Shown here: piece after piece, positions 21,435 to 33,185 of the stretch
Layout: each line of letters begins with the position of its first letter
Numbering within the stretch: position 1 is the first letter of the stretch
Source of the DNA: Orientallactaga sibirica
Lineage: Eukaryota > Chordata > Mammalia > Rodentia > Dipodidae
Length of the DNA: 64,000 nt
Direction of reading: 5' to 3'
NCBI GenBank assembly: GCA_036365145.1
Contig: JAEOAD010000018.1
Span: 12,382,501-12,446,500, forward strand
Position numbers and translations under genes: made by a program
Notes under the pieces: model-generated
Database searches by the model: none
Seen by the model: only the letters and a program-made list of their open reading frames with translations
What the model was told of the DNA's origin: nothing

Positions 21435-22030
21435 AAACACACCTATATACCTGCTGTGATTTAGATAGTGCTTGTCCTTCACGTGCTCATGGACAGGAAT
21501 GTTGGTCCATTGTATGGTAATGTGGAAGTTAGTGGTACCTTTAAGAGATGGGATATGTTGAAAGGTGAGTGGGTCATTGATGCCACTGCTTTCAGAAGTG
21601 ATGAAGAGGTTCTCAAGAGGGCTCCATTGACTCTCACAAGAGGTTTGCTGTAAGAGTAAGGTTGGCTGCTCCCCTGTCTCTGTCTTCCAGTTTGCCATGT
21701 GATCCCTCTTATCAAAATTCCCCTGATGCTGTCTGCCATGACCCCATGCAAACACAAAGACCCTCACTAAAGTCAATGCTATGCATTCACCCTCAAAAAT
21801 TGTGTTCTAGCCAGGTGTGGTGGTGCATACCTTTAATCTCAACACTTGGAAGGCCAAGGTGGGAAGATTGGTATGAGTTTGAGGCCAGCCTGAGACTACA
21901 TAGTGAATTCCAGGTCAGCCTAGGCTAGAGCAAGACTCTACCTTGAGAAAAAAAGTGTGCTAAATATATACACTTTTTAAAAAATATCTAGCCTTAGGTA
22001 TTATTGTTTTTGCCACATGGAGCAGGCTAA
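21435..22030 (+). mobile_element. MaLR (MST/MLT1-like) LTR, interrupted by B1
   Basis: 'tacctttaagagatgggata', 'gtgagtgggtcattgatgcc', 'tttgccatgtgatccctctt' and, after the B1, 'tctagccttaggtattattg' follow the MST/MLT1 LTR. It lies inside an L2. Confidence 0.8.
21811..21952 (+). mobile_element. B1 SINE
   Basis: 'agccaggtgtggtggtgcat' through 'gaggccagcctgagactaca' and 'aattccaggtcagcctaggc' to an A-run. The 'agactacatagtgaattcca' stretch differs from mouse B1 and fits the dipodid form as I recall it. It is inserted in the MaLR LTR. Confidence 0.93.
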
Positions 22031-22034
22031 AACC

Positions 22035-22350
22035 TCACCTTTCTACCCTAAGGCCTTCTTTTCCTTCTGTAACTTACTATCTAACTTCACTTCTAAAATT
22101 GCTCAATTTCATTGGGAAGACTTCCCTAAGCCTTGGTCTATATCAAGGTATGCTTTGCATGCCCCTCCCCCTGCATCAACAGTGTTTACACCTGTCTTAC
22201 TGCTGTGAAAAGTCTGCTGCAATCACTGACTTACTTATCTGTGCCCCCTAGCAGATGTATATCCTTTAAGAACAAGGAATGTTCACATTCGTCCATAGTC
22301 TCCATACCCAGAAGAGCACCGAGGGCAGCTAAGTAACTGTGAACTGAATG
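22035..22350 (+). mobile_element. L2 LINE, 3' piece
   Basis: 'cattgggaagacttccctaa', 'atatcctttaagaacaagga' and 'gtgaactgaatgaacag' match the L2 3' end. Confidence 0.75.
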
Positions 22351-24005
22351 AACAGCACATAGCTCAGGGGTCAGTACTGCTTGCTTGACTCCTGCCCTGT
22401 TATTCCCACATGTCTCCGGTTACCCTCTGGACTAAAGTTCTGCTTTGATGTCACCAGAACAGCATGGAAAATAAGTGTATGCACTGGCAGAATTCTAGAT
22501 ACCTGTCTTCTAAACCTTCAGGACCTGTGGTCTGGTCTGGAAGGGATATATCAGCAAGACAAGAGATCTGTGATATTATGTGCAATAATCTCACCCATAG
22601 TAGAAGAGTGACTTCCTTATAAATGATTCTGTCCACATTCATAACCACAGTGAGGGAACCCATTGAATTACTAAGCCTAGTTAAAGCTGGAAACTAATAT
22701 TTTCCTCCTTAATTATAAAGCCAACCTGTTTGTATGCCCTAGTTGGAGCTTTTTGTAAGTAAAGGGTCTATCTCTTTATCAAGTTGGCTGAAGTCAGTTG
22801 CATTTTATGTCTTCAGCATGTCAGTTTGAAATTTGCCTTTACAGAACTCCAGACACAAGTCTGCTTTCTTCCCCATTATTCCCAGTGACAAGAAGTCTAC
22901 TTGCATGCCCTACCTTGGCCTTTTATTCTCTATACTGAACTCTGTTCTGAAATGTGATCACCAATATTTGTATATTTTACCAGATAGACTCTTCCTGAGT
23001 GACAAAAAAATTATGAAATTATATCCAGAGTCTGCAAATGACTAATATTTTATACTCTGTGCAAGTTAACAAGATAGCCTTCAAAGTTTAATGGACATAT
23101 GATTTCTCAGTCAGAAACAAGAATAATACAGCAAAATCAATAGCTGAATCATCAATTTCTTGGGCCACATCCCCAATTTTCAATTCCCACAATGACATGT
23201 GATGAGGACCTGGTGACACCTGCACATGAGGTATGTGGCATTAAAGAAGAATAACCACAAGCTTAAGACACTCGATCATTATTATATGTCTGCAAGCAAG
23301 CCTACCGAACATCTAGTTTGAAGTAAGACATTATCTTTATCTTCCAAGGCTGTTTGCTATACCAACATGCTTAAATATCCCTCAGAAAAGGCAGTCAATG
23401 CCTCTCCTTGCAAGATGCCCAGAAATGTGAAAGTTCCATAAAGCAGTGTCTCTCAATACCCACTACAGACAACAGCATTCGGGAAATGAAACAGTTCTTT
23501 GACTGTAAATGGGCCATACAAAAGACACAAATTGGAAACAGCTCTGGTCTCTGGAAACAGCACTCTGAGGATCATCTTCTGGTTCATGGAGCAGAAAGAA
23601 CTAAACTTCAGAAGAGTTAGAATTCTGACTTGTAGAGGAGGACACTCAGTATGCAGACATCTGCTCATTAATTATTTATGAGAACTTTCCTGCCTCCATT
23701 GAAGAAATGTGTATTTAGTGAAACAGAGGTCAGAAGCCATGGTATTCCCCTTGGGAATGAATTGTGGGTCCCATGTGGATAGTGCCATATTTATTTATTA
23801 CTTTAATTAAACTTATTGTAACAAGCTATAAGATAAGCAAAAGGCAGGTGCCAATTAAAAGGCAGTATTATTACTATGAAAACTGCTAGTGGCATTTTGT
23901 GAACATAACAGTATAGCACCATCTAAATCCTAGTAAGAACAGTTGTAAAATTATAATGAAAGTTTTATCAAGTTAGTTATTTGCCTCTGAGCTTGAGGGT
24001 AAAAT
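22351..24005. other. Unassigned segment
   Basis: About 1.65 kb without a gene, RNA or confident repeat. Near 23452 'gcagtgtctctcaatacc' recalls the end of an old hAT transposon, but no partner end is seen. Confidence 0.4.
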
Positions 24006-24007
24006 TG

Positions 24008-24690
24008 GGGTTTTATCCATTACTTCATTCAACAAATATATATTGAACACATCATTGAGCTACATTAGTCAGGGTTTTCCAGAAGAACAAAACCAATAAA
24101 ACTAATGTATATTATAAAGGGGATTTAGTAGATTAGCTTACAGGTTATGGGCTGGACTGTCAACATGGCTGTCTGCAGGCTGGAGAATCCGAGAACTCCA
24201 GAGCTGCTCAGTCCACGAAGTTGGATGCCTCAGCAGTCCTAGTGTGGTGCTAAAGGCCCGAGGCTGCCTGGAGAGCTGCTGGTCTTCAGTCCATGCTGGA
24301 AGGCTAAAGAAGCTGGATTCTAATGTCTACAGAAGATGCACTCACCAGCAAGTGTAAAGAGCAGCCTGGAGAAAAGGCACTGCTTTTCCCCCCTGAAACC
24401 TCATTGCATATAGGCTGCCAACACAAGCACTGACCACTCTTGGAGAAGGTCTTTCTCCCTCAGCTGATCCTTTCTGGAAACACCCTCACAGACCTGTCCA
24501 AAAGGCATGGCTCTTATTTGATTCCTTACCTGGTCAAGTTGACAATAAAGATTTAACTGTCATCATCAGACACTACTAAATGTGACAAATATTCAGCAAT
24601 GAATAAAACAAAGCTTCAACTTGCTCACATGGAATCAACACCCTAATGTGAGAAGCAGAAATTAACCAGGGAAATCCATGGATAGAAATT
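24008..24690 (-). mobile_element. L2 LINE, antisense, split by an LTR
   Basis: 'tcattcaacaaatatatatt' (24025) before the LTR and 'gcaatgaataaaacaaagct' with 'tcacatggaatcaacaccct' (24596-24650) after it are in order as the reverse complement of the L2 3' end. Confidence 0.7.
24063..24575 (-). mobile_element. MaLR-like solo LTR, antisense
   Basis: 'ttagtcagggttttccagaa', 'ttagcttacaggttatgggc', 'tttctggaaacaccctcaca' and 'ggtcaagttgacaataaaga' match the reverse complement of rodent MaLR LTRs. It is related to the plus-strand LTR at 41100-41600. Confidence 0.75.
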
Positions 24691-24698
24691 TCAAGGTG

Positions 24699-24912
24699 GG
24701 GCTAGAGAGATGGCTTAGTGATAAAGCACTTGTCTGCTAAGCCAAAGGATCCAGGTTCTATTCCCGAGGACCCATGTAAGCAATATGCACAATGTGGCAC
24801 ATGCATCTGGAGTTCGTTTGAAGTGGTTGAAGGCCCTGGTGCACTGTTTCACTCTCTCTCTCTCTCTCTAAATAAGTAAATAAATAATATAAAATCAGAA
24901 TTAAAAAAACTG
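24699..24912 (+). mobile_element. Dip-like SINE, short subfamily
   Basis: The head 'gctagagagatggcttagtg', body 'ggacccatgtaagcaatatg', CT repeat and AAATAAAT tail are present. The 8-bp target-site duplication tcaaggtg is at 24691-24698 and 24913-24920. Confidence 0.92.
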
Positions 24913-24944
24913 TCAAGGTGAATGTATCTGGATAATAATGTTAA

Positions 24945-26290
24945 AGAACATGGCAGAACAGAATTTTCCAATTTCTGTCCCATCAGTAAAACAACAGTTT
25001 TAACAACCATCATGCAAGAATTAAAGAACAGGGCTGGTAAAACATTATATCAGCTAAGTATAGCACAATGAAAAAAAAAGAAAAGAAAAGAAAAACATTA
25101 AACAGTAGGAAGTACAGTTACACAGAGCCCAACTCACTTCTCCTTTCCTCAAGCCCACATCCAACATATGAAGAAATAGCCTCTATGTGAGGGAGGAGAA
25201 TAACATGAGCTTCCAACTTCAAGGTGGACTCAAGCACTAGATCTGACTGTGATCTTCAGCACAGGGCTGGCTCTCATCAACCCAGACTCCAGAACCCATC
25301 TAGTGCCAGCCCAGCCCATATTGCCTTTGGCCCCAGACCAAACCCTGTGGACATAGCTACAAGGCTAGCTCCTTAAAAACTAGACTTCAGCCAACCCAGA
25401 AAAGGTCTATCCTCTTGGCACCAAATTTTATACTCACACAATGCCAGACCTACTCTTAAAACCCAGGAACCAAGACATAGCACAGAGCCTCAGGCAATAG
25501 TCTGGCCTTCTCACTCCGATTCCAAGTAAACCCTGTGGATCTAAGTTGTAGACTTACCTTAGCACCTGGAAAACTTCTGCATCTCCAGGCATCAGACCTA
25601 TACCTATGGACTCAATCTCTAGACCTCCAGGCTCACCTCAGTGGACCTCAACACTAGGAACATTTGGTTGACCCCTGTGGACTCATGGTTCCCTCTGAAG
25701 TAAAGTACCAGGCAAGCCCACTTGAGAACTACTGAAGCAAATCCTCCCACATGCCTGGCCAGGTGTTCACCCAGAGTCTCTGGGTGGATTGGCAGGTGAA
25801 TAATTGTCCCAGTCTTCAAAGCTAGCTTGTACAGACTGGAGTGAGGCTACCCTTCAAAGGAGCCCCAGGACAGGTCACAAGGATCATGACTAATGAATGA
25901 AGCATAGCATAACCAAAAGGACAAAATGAGGTACAGTGACATTCTCTAAAGAAATGTAAACCTGTATACACCTGACAGCATTAAAATTATAGTCCAAGAG
26001 AAGCTCATGAGCTACGGAGAATAGATATGCAACAAAATGAGATCAGGAAAAACTGCAGTGACAAAATCAAAAGTTCCATAGCAGCATAAAAACCATAAGA
26101 AAGGAACCAAACAGATATTTTAGACTTGAAGAAAACAATATTTGAATTTTAACAATCCATCCACAGTTTCAATGGCAGACTCAACCAAGCAAAAGAAAGA
26201 TGGCAAAGTCAAAGACAATTCATTTTAAATTACCCACTCAAGCATGAAAACAAATAAAATGAATGAAGGAAATAAGGAGAGAAGCACATG
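24945..26290 (+). mobile_element. Ancient L1M 5'UTR and ORF1 start
   Basis: 'gccaacccagaaaaggtcta' (25393), 'aatgccagacctactcttaa' (25441), 'caagagaagctcatgagcta' (25996), 'ggaaccaaacagatatttta' (26103) and 'gcagactcaaccaagcaaaa' (26173) follow the L1M 5'UTR into ORF1. There is no intact frame. It leads into the purine microsatellite. Confidence 0.75.
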
Positions 26291-26448
26291 GAAGGAAGGA
26301 AGGAAGGAAGGAAGGAAGGAAGGAAGGAAGGAAGGAAGGAAGGAAGGTGAAGGGAAAGGGATGGATGAAAAGAAGGAGGGAGGACAAAGAAAGAGAAAGA
26401 AAGGAGGTAGGGAAAGAAAGAGAAAAAAGAGAAGAAATAAAGAAAGAA

Positions 26449-26500
<52 letters not shown>

Positions 26501-26545
26501 AAAAGAAAGAAAGAGGAGGAGGGAGGGAGGGAGGAAGGAAAGAAA
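26291..26545. repeat. Large purine microsatellite (GGAA)n-(GAAA)n
   Basis: A GGAA array (26291-26347), mixed GA-rich spacer and a GAAA array (26443-26510). It starts where the purine-rich ORF1 coiled-coil code of the L1M copy would lie. The frames of 96-133 codons here are artefacts. Confidence 0.97.
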
Positions 26546-26639
26546 ACAAGTGAGGAATGAGGACAGATCATAGAACTTGTGTAATTCAAATACAACCAAT
26601 ACTTTAAGTGAAACATGATGCCAGGCACCAAAAGTTAAC

Positions 26640-26860
26640 TAACACACAGTCTCATTTATCTACAGAATATTTTGAAATCTAAGCCACAGAAGCAGGTTAT
26701 AGAATGGTGGCTATCAGAGTATACAAGTGGAGAAAGTAGGAAAATGGTGGCCAAAAGACACAAAGTTCTAATTAGACAGCATGGATGCTCTTGAGAGCTA
26801 ATGTAAACCATTAGATTGGTGACTGTAGCTATTATTATTCCTATTTATTTATTTAGGAGT

Positions 26861-26905
<45 letters not shown>

Positions 26906-27115
26906 GGTATACCAGGGCCTCCAGCCAATGCAAACAAACTCCAGATGCATGTGCCACTTTGTGCATCTGGCTTACGTGGGTCCTGGGGAATTGAGCCTCT
27001 AATCAGGGTCCTGAGGCATCACAGGCAAGCGCTTAACCGCTAATCCATCTCTCCAGCCCTATTACTCCCCTTTCTTAAACCACATTAGAAACTGAGGGGA
27101 GAAGACTTTTTTTAT
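26640..27115 (+). mobile_element. L1M 3'UTR, split by a SINE
   Basis: 'agaagcaggttatagaatgg', 'tggctatcagagtatacaag' and 'tggtgactgtagctattatt' follow the L1M 3' end. With 24945-26290 it may be one L1 that lost nearly all coding sequence, or two insertions. Confidence 0.7.
26840..27058 (-). mobile_element. Dip-like SINE, short subfamily
   Basis: Inverted, with tail 'ctatttatttatttaggagt', a long GA array (26865-26900) and a head ending 'aatccatctctccagccc'. It has an approximate duplication (tattattcc/tattactcc) at its borders and is inserted in the L1M 3'UTR. Confidence 0.92.
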
Positions 27116-27194
27116 TTCTTTATCCATATATTTATCCACACTTATAACGTAAAACATGATATTGGATATTGGCCACACACAAATTTGAGCTAAT

Positions 27195-27525
27195 TTCATG
27201 AGGTTTTTTTTCATGTATATGATATCTGTGTATGTGTAAGTGCATGCTCATGTGTGAGTGCACACATGTATGTGCCACAGCATGTATGTGGAGGTCTGAG
27301 GACAACACTAGAGGTGCCTCGTTATTCACCACTTTGTTCTTCCTGCCCATTGCTCTGCCAGCTTCCAGGAAATTCTATGTCTGACTTCCTTCTCACCCCA
27401 GGCATGTTGGGATTACAGAAGTCTGCCACAGCTTCCCACTTTAATGTGAGATCGGAAGATCTGAACTCAGATACTCACACTTGCGTGGCAAATACTTTAT
27501 CTGGCAAACTATCTTCCCAGCCCCC
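27195..27525 (-). mobile_element. B4-type SINE, antisense
   Basis: 'gtatgtggaggtctgaggac', 'catgttgggattacagaagt' and 'actcacacttgcgtggcaaa' up to 'cttcccagccccc' are the reverse complement of B4, with the TG-rich tail at the left. Confidence 0.8.
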
Positions 27526-27529
27526 ATTA

Positions 27530-28015
27530 GACTCTTTTCATATTCTTATATTTAAAACTTTTCATTGATTCTCCATCAGTTACCACCTTGATGACTTATG
27601 CAAACCTGGACAATTCTCCATCTTCATCCTGGGTGCTGTACCACTTACATGATTGGATCCTGTTAGGAAGAAGTCCTAGCCAGTCCTTCACAAGCCATTC
27701 TCCACCCTGTTCCTCCTGGTCATGCCGCTCCCTAGAGGGTCTTTGCCTTCACTTCACCCTGTTTTCTTCTAAGCACCTACAGTCTGAGCTGAGCCATAGC
27801 TGCTCTAGGAAGCACCCATATGGGTAGTGCACCCTACTGTTCCTTGCTATCCATCTCTTCCCATTCTCAATGACAATTACCTGCTCATTGCATACCCTAT
27901 TTGATGTTGAGTTCATGGAAGGGAGAGAATCTTGAGATTCATTCCTGTATTTTCAATTCTTAACATGGTATGTTGTAAATGGTAGATGCCCAAACTGCTT
28001 TTGGTAGAACAAATA
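27530..28015 (+). mobile_element. L2 LINE 3' end
   Basis: 'cttttcattgattctccatc', 'ctcctggtcatgccgctccc', 'gttgagttcatggaagggag' and 'ttgtaaatggtagatgccca' are in L2 3'-end order. Confidence 0.65.
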
Positions 28016-28018
28016 ATT

Positions 28019-28171
28019 GAATTTTCACTTCCTTATTTGGCCTTTGCCTTCTGTTTTGGGTTGCATGCATATGCCCCGGATTAGGTGTGTGTTGTTGTTG
28101 TTGTTGTTGCTACTGGTGCTGTTGTTGTCTGGGGAATTATTTTGGATATACTGCAATCACAGCAAAGACCA
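28019..28171 (+). repeat. Local duplicate, copy A
   Basis: It pairs with 29019-29209. Both start 'ttccttatttggcctttgcc', contain a TTG-rich microsatellite and end 'ttttggatatactg' plus 'aatcacagcaaagacca'. The copies begin almost exactly 1 kb apart. Confidence 0.88.
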
Positions 28172-28296
28172 TTTGACTCTTTCTTCCATTAGCAGGAAGT
28201 GTCTGAACACATTCTTCTGGACATTGCTGCAGCTGTTGTAGGACTGGAAACATTTTCAAGCTGTGGAGGATGTAATTCAATGATCTGTGATTTGTG

Positions 28297-28420
28297 GGAC
28301 TTTTTTTTTGCGACAAGGTCTCACTATGTAGCTATATTTGGCCTATTCTGGCCTCAAAGTCATGACAATCCTCTAGCCTCAGCCTACTTAGTGCTAAAAT
28401 TATAGGTATAACCCAGAATT
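28297..28420 (-). mobile_element. Old B1-like SINE
   Basis: 'acaaggtctcactatgtagc', 'tctggcctcaaagtcatgac', 'cttagtgctaaaattatagg' show a diverged inverted B1. Confidence 0.75.
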
Positions 28421-28503
28421 CCAGATTCTTAAAAACTGTTTCAAATCTACAGTGAACTAATTACCCACATTTCCTAAAACTCATACCATCCCTATATTCT
28501 CTT

Positions 28504-28696
28504 TTATTTGTCATTTATTTGTAAAAAGAGAGAGAGAGAGAGAGAGGCATGCCAGGGTCTTTGGACACTTCAAATGCACTCCAGATGCATAAGGTACTCT
28601 GTGCATCTGGCTTTACATGGGTACTGGAGAATTTAACCCAGGCCATCAGGCCTTGAAAACAAGCATCCATAACTGCTGAGCCATCTCTCCAGCCCC
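28504..28696 (-). mobile_element. Dip-like SINE, short subfamily
   Basis: Inverted: tail plus a GA array (28530-28546), body 'gcactccagatgcataaggt', head ending 'gagccatctctccagcccc'. Confidence 0.9.
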
Positions 28697-29018
28697 ATCA
28701 CAACTATCTTCTAATAATTTCAATATAAATTGCCTTTTGAATAATTTTTTTCTCCTAGAAAGTTGATCTCCCTATTTGTACTTCCAGAAATTGTTGTGTA
28801 TATCATGTTCTGAGAAACCCAGGATGCTTAACAGACCCTGAAACCCCTAGAGAATAGAACCTTTTATTACATCTAATTGTTCTCGAATTGTTTTCAGAGA
28901 ACTTGGTGTCTTTGTAGTTGTTTAAAATGAAAATAAAAGATTGCCCAGTACAGTTCAAAGTAGAGGGTTAAATGGTTAAATAGAATGGCCATGAATTACT
29001 ATTACTGAAACATTGGGC

Positions 29019-29075
29019 AATTTTCATTTCCTTATTTGGCCTTTGCCTTTTGTTTGCATTTTTGTTTGCATTGTA

Positions 29076-29121
<46 letters not shown>

Positions 29122-29209
29122 GTGTGTTGTTGTTGTTGTTGCTGCTGCTATTGCTACTGTTGTTGTTTGGGGAATTATTTTGGATATACTGGAATCACAG
29201 CAAAGACCA
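29019..29209 (+). repeat. Local duplicate, copy B
   Basis: It is the partner of 28019-28171, longer because it carries (TG)n at 29080-29120 and (TGT)n to about 29165. The sequence between the copies does not match, so it is not a simple tandem array. Confidence 0.88.
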
Positions 29210-29912
29210 ATGGCAATTCTAGGAAAGCGAAGGTAGTCAAAAAAGCTACCCTGGTGGATGGCTAAGCTTCATTCAGAGGAAATGATGCAAAATACACTCC
29301 TCACAAATATCCTGCTTAAGAAATAAGGAGTCAGGAATTTATACAGCCACACCCAAGAGTCATTGACTAGACTCCCAACACTTCCCACTTGCTTCTCACT
29401 CTGATAGTTGCATCTGGAAGAAGAAATGAAAATATTCTAAGCACAGAGGTAATGATAGTGCCAAGACTGAGTGACGAATGGGACACTACTGTGTCTTCTA
29501 TAGACATATATCCAGACACTCTCTGAAGAATGTGAAGGTCTGATCTAAGTTCACACCCAAGTGAACTCTCCAACTCACCAAATAATAATTGTTCACTCCT
29601 TTCAGCCCTATGAAACCATGAACTAGGTAGACCCAGGACTCACATGAAGACGCACCAATCAACAAAAGCCATCCCCAGAAATAGCCCAAACCCAACCCCC
29701 CAAAATATTACAGCACCAAAAACAAACAGGCAACTAGAAATTTACAAAGTTTATCGAAAGCATTCAGCAAAACAGGAAGAAAAATAAACTGATAAAGACT
29801 CAAGTAAAAGTGAGCAGTGATTAATCACAGAAGCAATGGCTGAGCAGAAATCAGAGGGACAGAATGGTAGAGGGCACACACCTAGGGGTCAAGTGGAGGA
29901 GGGAAAAGCATG
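29210..29912. other. Unassigned segment
   Basis: About 700 bp. Around 29455 'agtgccaagactgagtgacg' faintly recalls an L1 3'UTR. No gene. Confidence 0.35.
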
Positions 29913-29914
29913 CA

Positions 29915-30280
29915 GATGAGTTCCTTTCCTTACCACTGCAACAAAATGCCTGATGAAAGTAACCTAAAGAAGAGGGTTATTTTGGGTTATAGTTCAAGGT
30001 TACAGTGTAGTATAGTGGAGAAGGGATGGTGGCAGGAGCTTGAGGCAGCTTGTCACATTCAATCCACCATCAATAAGCAGAGAAAGATGAATCTTGGTGG
30101 TCTACTTGCTTTCTCCTTTGTAACCCAGTCTGGGACAGCATAAATGGTGCTACCCACAGTTATGGTGGGTTTTCCCACCTCCATTAACATAATCTAGAAA
30201 CTCATTCACAGACATGCCCAGAGTCTGATTCATGACCCAATTAAGTTGCCTGTGGAGATTAACCATGGTAGCATGGAAAG
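29915..30280 (-). mobile_element. MaLR-like LTR, antisense
   Basis: 'tccttaccactgcaacaaaa', 'gggttattttgggttatagt', 'ggtggcaggagcttgaggca' and 'tctagaaactcattcacaga' match the reverse complement of a rodent MaLR LTR, the family seen in plus orientation at 35858-36262. Confidence 0.75.
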
Positions 30281-32143
30281 AAATCCAGGCCAAGTTGGGG
30301 CAAGAAATCCTTTCTTGATCCAGCAAATCCAAGGCTACCTCAAGTTCTTTATACAAGAGGACCTGAATATTATTTGGGCTCAGAAAATTATATCACCAAG
30401 TGTGGTACTTTGAAATGATATATACTTTGAAATAAGGGATATAAAAAAAAAATCCTTGAGATTTGCCTCAAGATCAAGGTACCTCTGACTCTCTCCTGCC
30501 CTCCTAGCTCATACTCCACATTCTCCCTTGAAACCAATAATAGAAACCAGAAGTTCTCTTCCACAAGACAGGAATGCAAAGCCACTGAAACCAGAATTAT
30601 TACTGCTATGCTGCTCCTAATGAAACCTAGGATCTAATAGTAGGGTACAAGAACATCACTCCAGAGCAGTTGTACCCCAAACCAGGGAAGACTAAATTCT
30701 ACACCTCAGAGTTCAAGACAAGCTAAACAAATAGACTGTCTAGATTCCTACAGAGCCTATTACTCTTAGACCAGGCCTCTGATCATACATCTGCATAGAT
30801 GTCCTGGCTGTATTGAACCTAAGTATAAAATGGTCTTTTCTTTCTGTGTTTTGATTTGAATTCTGAAGACTCCCATGTCACATAACAATATGCTTAAATA
30901 TATTTTTTTTACCTTTTCTCTTGCTAACCTGTCCCTTGTTATAAGAATTTGGTTGTGACCCTTATAATGTAGACAAAATGCAACAACACTGTCTACCATT
31001 CCAATGGGAGATTATGTTTGTATCTAATTTCCTGTATTGGTTCTCTTTCCCCAGTGAAAGATTAATGCATCTCAACTCCTTCTGTTAAGCAGAGAATCAT
31101 AGATTATTGCGATATTCACATATCAAGAGAACACTGTGTGATTATTGCTAGGTCAAGATTACCCAGAAGGTACAGACCATGAAAGTATTTTCTGAACACA
31201 CACACACACGTCTACATTATGCTGGGCATGCTGGCTTCACATCACAAACATTTCCTGAGCAGCAGGAATTTTAATTAAATAAGAAAATATCTAATTTAGC
31301 TTAAATTGGCTTATAACAAAAAGTGTTAGGAGGAACAGAAATGGTTCTGCAATATGGATGTTTGTGAAAGAAACATGCTAGATCCATTGACAACAGTAAT
31401 GAGAGGGATGTTGAGAGTGTAAGGCTATTGAGGATGCTAGAAAGCCTGCGTGTTCTGAATTGTTTAATATTCACCTGAAGCTAGACCAAAATTTTGGAGG
31501 TTGACCCATGATAACGCTCAAAGGAAAGATGACTATAAACTAGACACATTGTTTTCCTTCTTTATTTGAAAGTGGAACAGAAAGGATGATCGAGTAGGAC
31601 TGAATAGATCTGGCAGGGAGCTAAGAAGGTGACCAACTTGAGGCTGCCAGCAATAGAGTTGGGGAGGTTGTATATATGCAATCAAAACTGAATAAAGGAG
31701 AAAGTGAAGGATTAGAATAGGAGTGGTGGTGCCATTGGCAAAGGGGAGGCAGGGAGTAGAACAGGTATGATGCAGCTAAAAATCAAAAGTATCATAGAGA
31801 ATGGAGCGAGCTTGAAAAGTAAAAATCTAGGTTATTGTGTGGAATACAGAAATTCACATTCTTGTAGGTGCAGGATTCTTGAATAACCATGGGTACAGGT
31901 AGTTGAAGGAGAGTAAATATAAAGACCATGCATAGAGCAGTGAACGTGGAGGTCTGGATGTTGGGTGGCTTCTCTTAACAGATACTGTCCATTCTAGCTG
32001 AAGGAATTGGAATGGAGAGAAAATAGCTCTGCAATGGCCCATCCTTGGTGTAGAAGGAAAGGTTAGAAGTTAAGCAAGCAAAATGAGAAGTCATAAAGAG
32101 TGTTATGAAAGAATGTCATTAGGCTCAGAGGAAGAATGCTTTT
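30281..32143. other. Unassigned segment
   Basis: About 1.85 kb with only short low-complexity runs ((CA)n near 31198). No gene, RNA gene or repeat that I can name. Confidence 0.45.
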
Positions 32144-32396
32144 TTAAATTTTTGGTGAGAGACTCAGAGAGAGAGAGTCAGAGAGAGAGGGAGAGGGTGA
32201 CGGATAGAGAATGGGTGTGCCAGCAGTCTCTCAGCTGCTGTGAATGAAATCCAGATGCCTGGGCCCCCTTGTGGGCAAGTGTGATATTGTGCCCTTGTGT
32301 CACTGCATCTGGCTAAATATGGGACTTGGAGATTGGAACCGGGTTCTTAGGTTTAGCAGGCAGGTGCCTTAACCGCTAAGCCATCTCTCCAGCCCA
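32144..32396 (-). mobile_element. Dip-like SINE, long subfamily, perfect TSD
   Basis: Inverted, with the long-type internal block and the 'gattggaaccgggttcttag' signature. The perfect 12-bp target-site duplication aagaatgctttt is at 32132-32143 and 32397-32408. Confidence 0.94.
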
Positions 32397-32434
32397 AAGA
32401 ATGCTTTTATGCTTGTGAGAATGAAGCAGAGAAG

Positions 32435-32545
32435 AACAAAAAGACAAAAAGAAAGAGAAGCAAGGAAGAAGGAGAGAAGGGAGGAAGGAAGGGAGGAGAG
32501 GAGGGAGGGAAGGAGGAGAGAAGAGAGAGAAAGAAAGGAAAAGTA
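32435..32545. repeat. Purine-rich low-complexity tract
   Basis: GA-rich on the plus strand with mixed GAAG, GGAG and GAGA units. The 118-codon minus-strand frame partly reflects this tract. Confidence 0.85.
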
Positions 32546-32934
32546 CTATGCTTAGGTCTTGAAGTGTAGGAGAAAATAGCCTCCAGCCAGTGAAGAAGCA
32601 AGCATCTGTGCTGGTCCAGTTGCCATGGAAGTGAAGTGGTGCTCCCCAGTATATACCGTACAGCCATAATTCCCTTGGATGTTAGTGATGAAAACCAAAT
32701 AACAAAAGGAAATATTTCCTGAGCATATGACTTTGAGATACCTGTTGGGACAACTTTCCCCACAGATGCAATATGCTACGAGCTAAAGCATTAGGGACAT
32801 GCTATGCTATAGAAATGTTTTGCCCTAAATTTTTATGTACATTTGCCAGTGAATCATCACCCTGAGAGAGATAACTACTCACCTCATTAAACAGGTATCC
32901 TATAACATGTGGGGAAAACTGAGTTAAAGCACAA

Positions 32935-33185
32935 GGAATAAAGAGGCACTGTAGGATAAAAAGTGCAAAGTCAGATTGCTTGATTTTGAATTCCAGCTCA
33001 GACAATTCAGGGGTCTATAATCCTGAGTAAAATACTTCTCTTTGCCTCAGTTTACTTATCTGTGGAGGAAAGGTGACGAGGGTGAGGACATGTGCCATAC
33101 TGTGATGGTGAAAGTTAAAATCATTAACATGCTAAAGCTAAGGAAAATGCCAGTACCTGGCATGTACCCCAAGTAAGGCTCTTCT
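32935..33185 (+). mobile_element. MIR SINE
   Basis: 'cttgattttgaattccagct', 'ctttgcctcagtttacttat', 'ctgtggaggaaaggtgacga' and 'agtacctggcatgtacccc' follow MIR from core to 3' end. Confidence 0.75.

Noticed and set aside
23446..23480. Possible hAT transposon end (cagtgtctctcaat)
   Set aside because: No partner inverted end or 8-bp target-site duplication found nearby.
26225..26631. Frames of 96-133 codons on both strands
   Set aside because: The same purine microsatellite effect; the encoded Lys/Glu/Arg or Ser/Phe/Leu runs are not protein-like.
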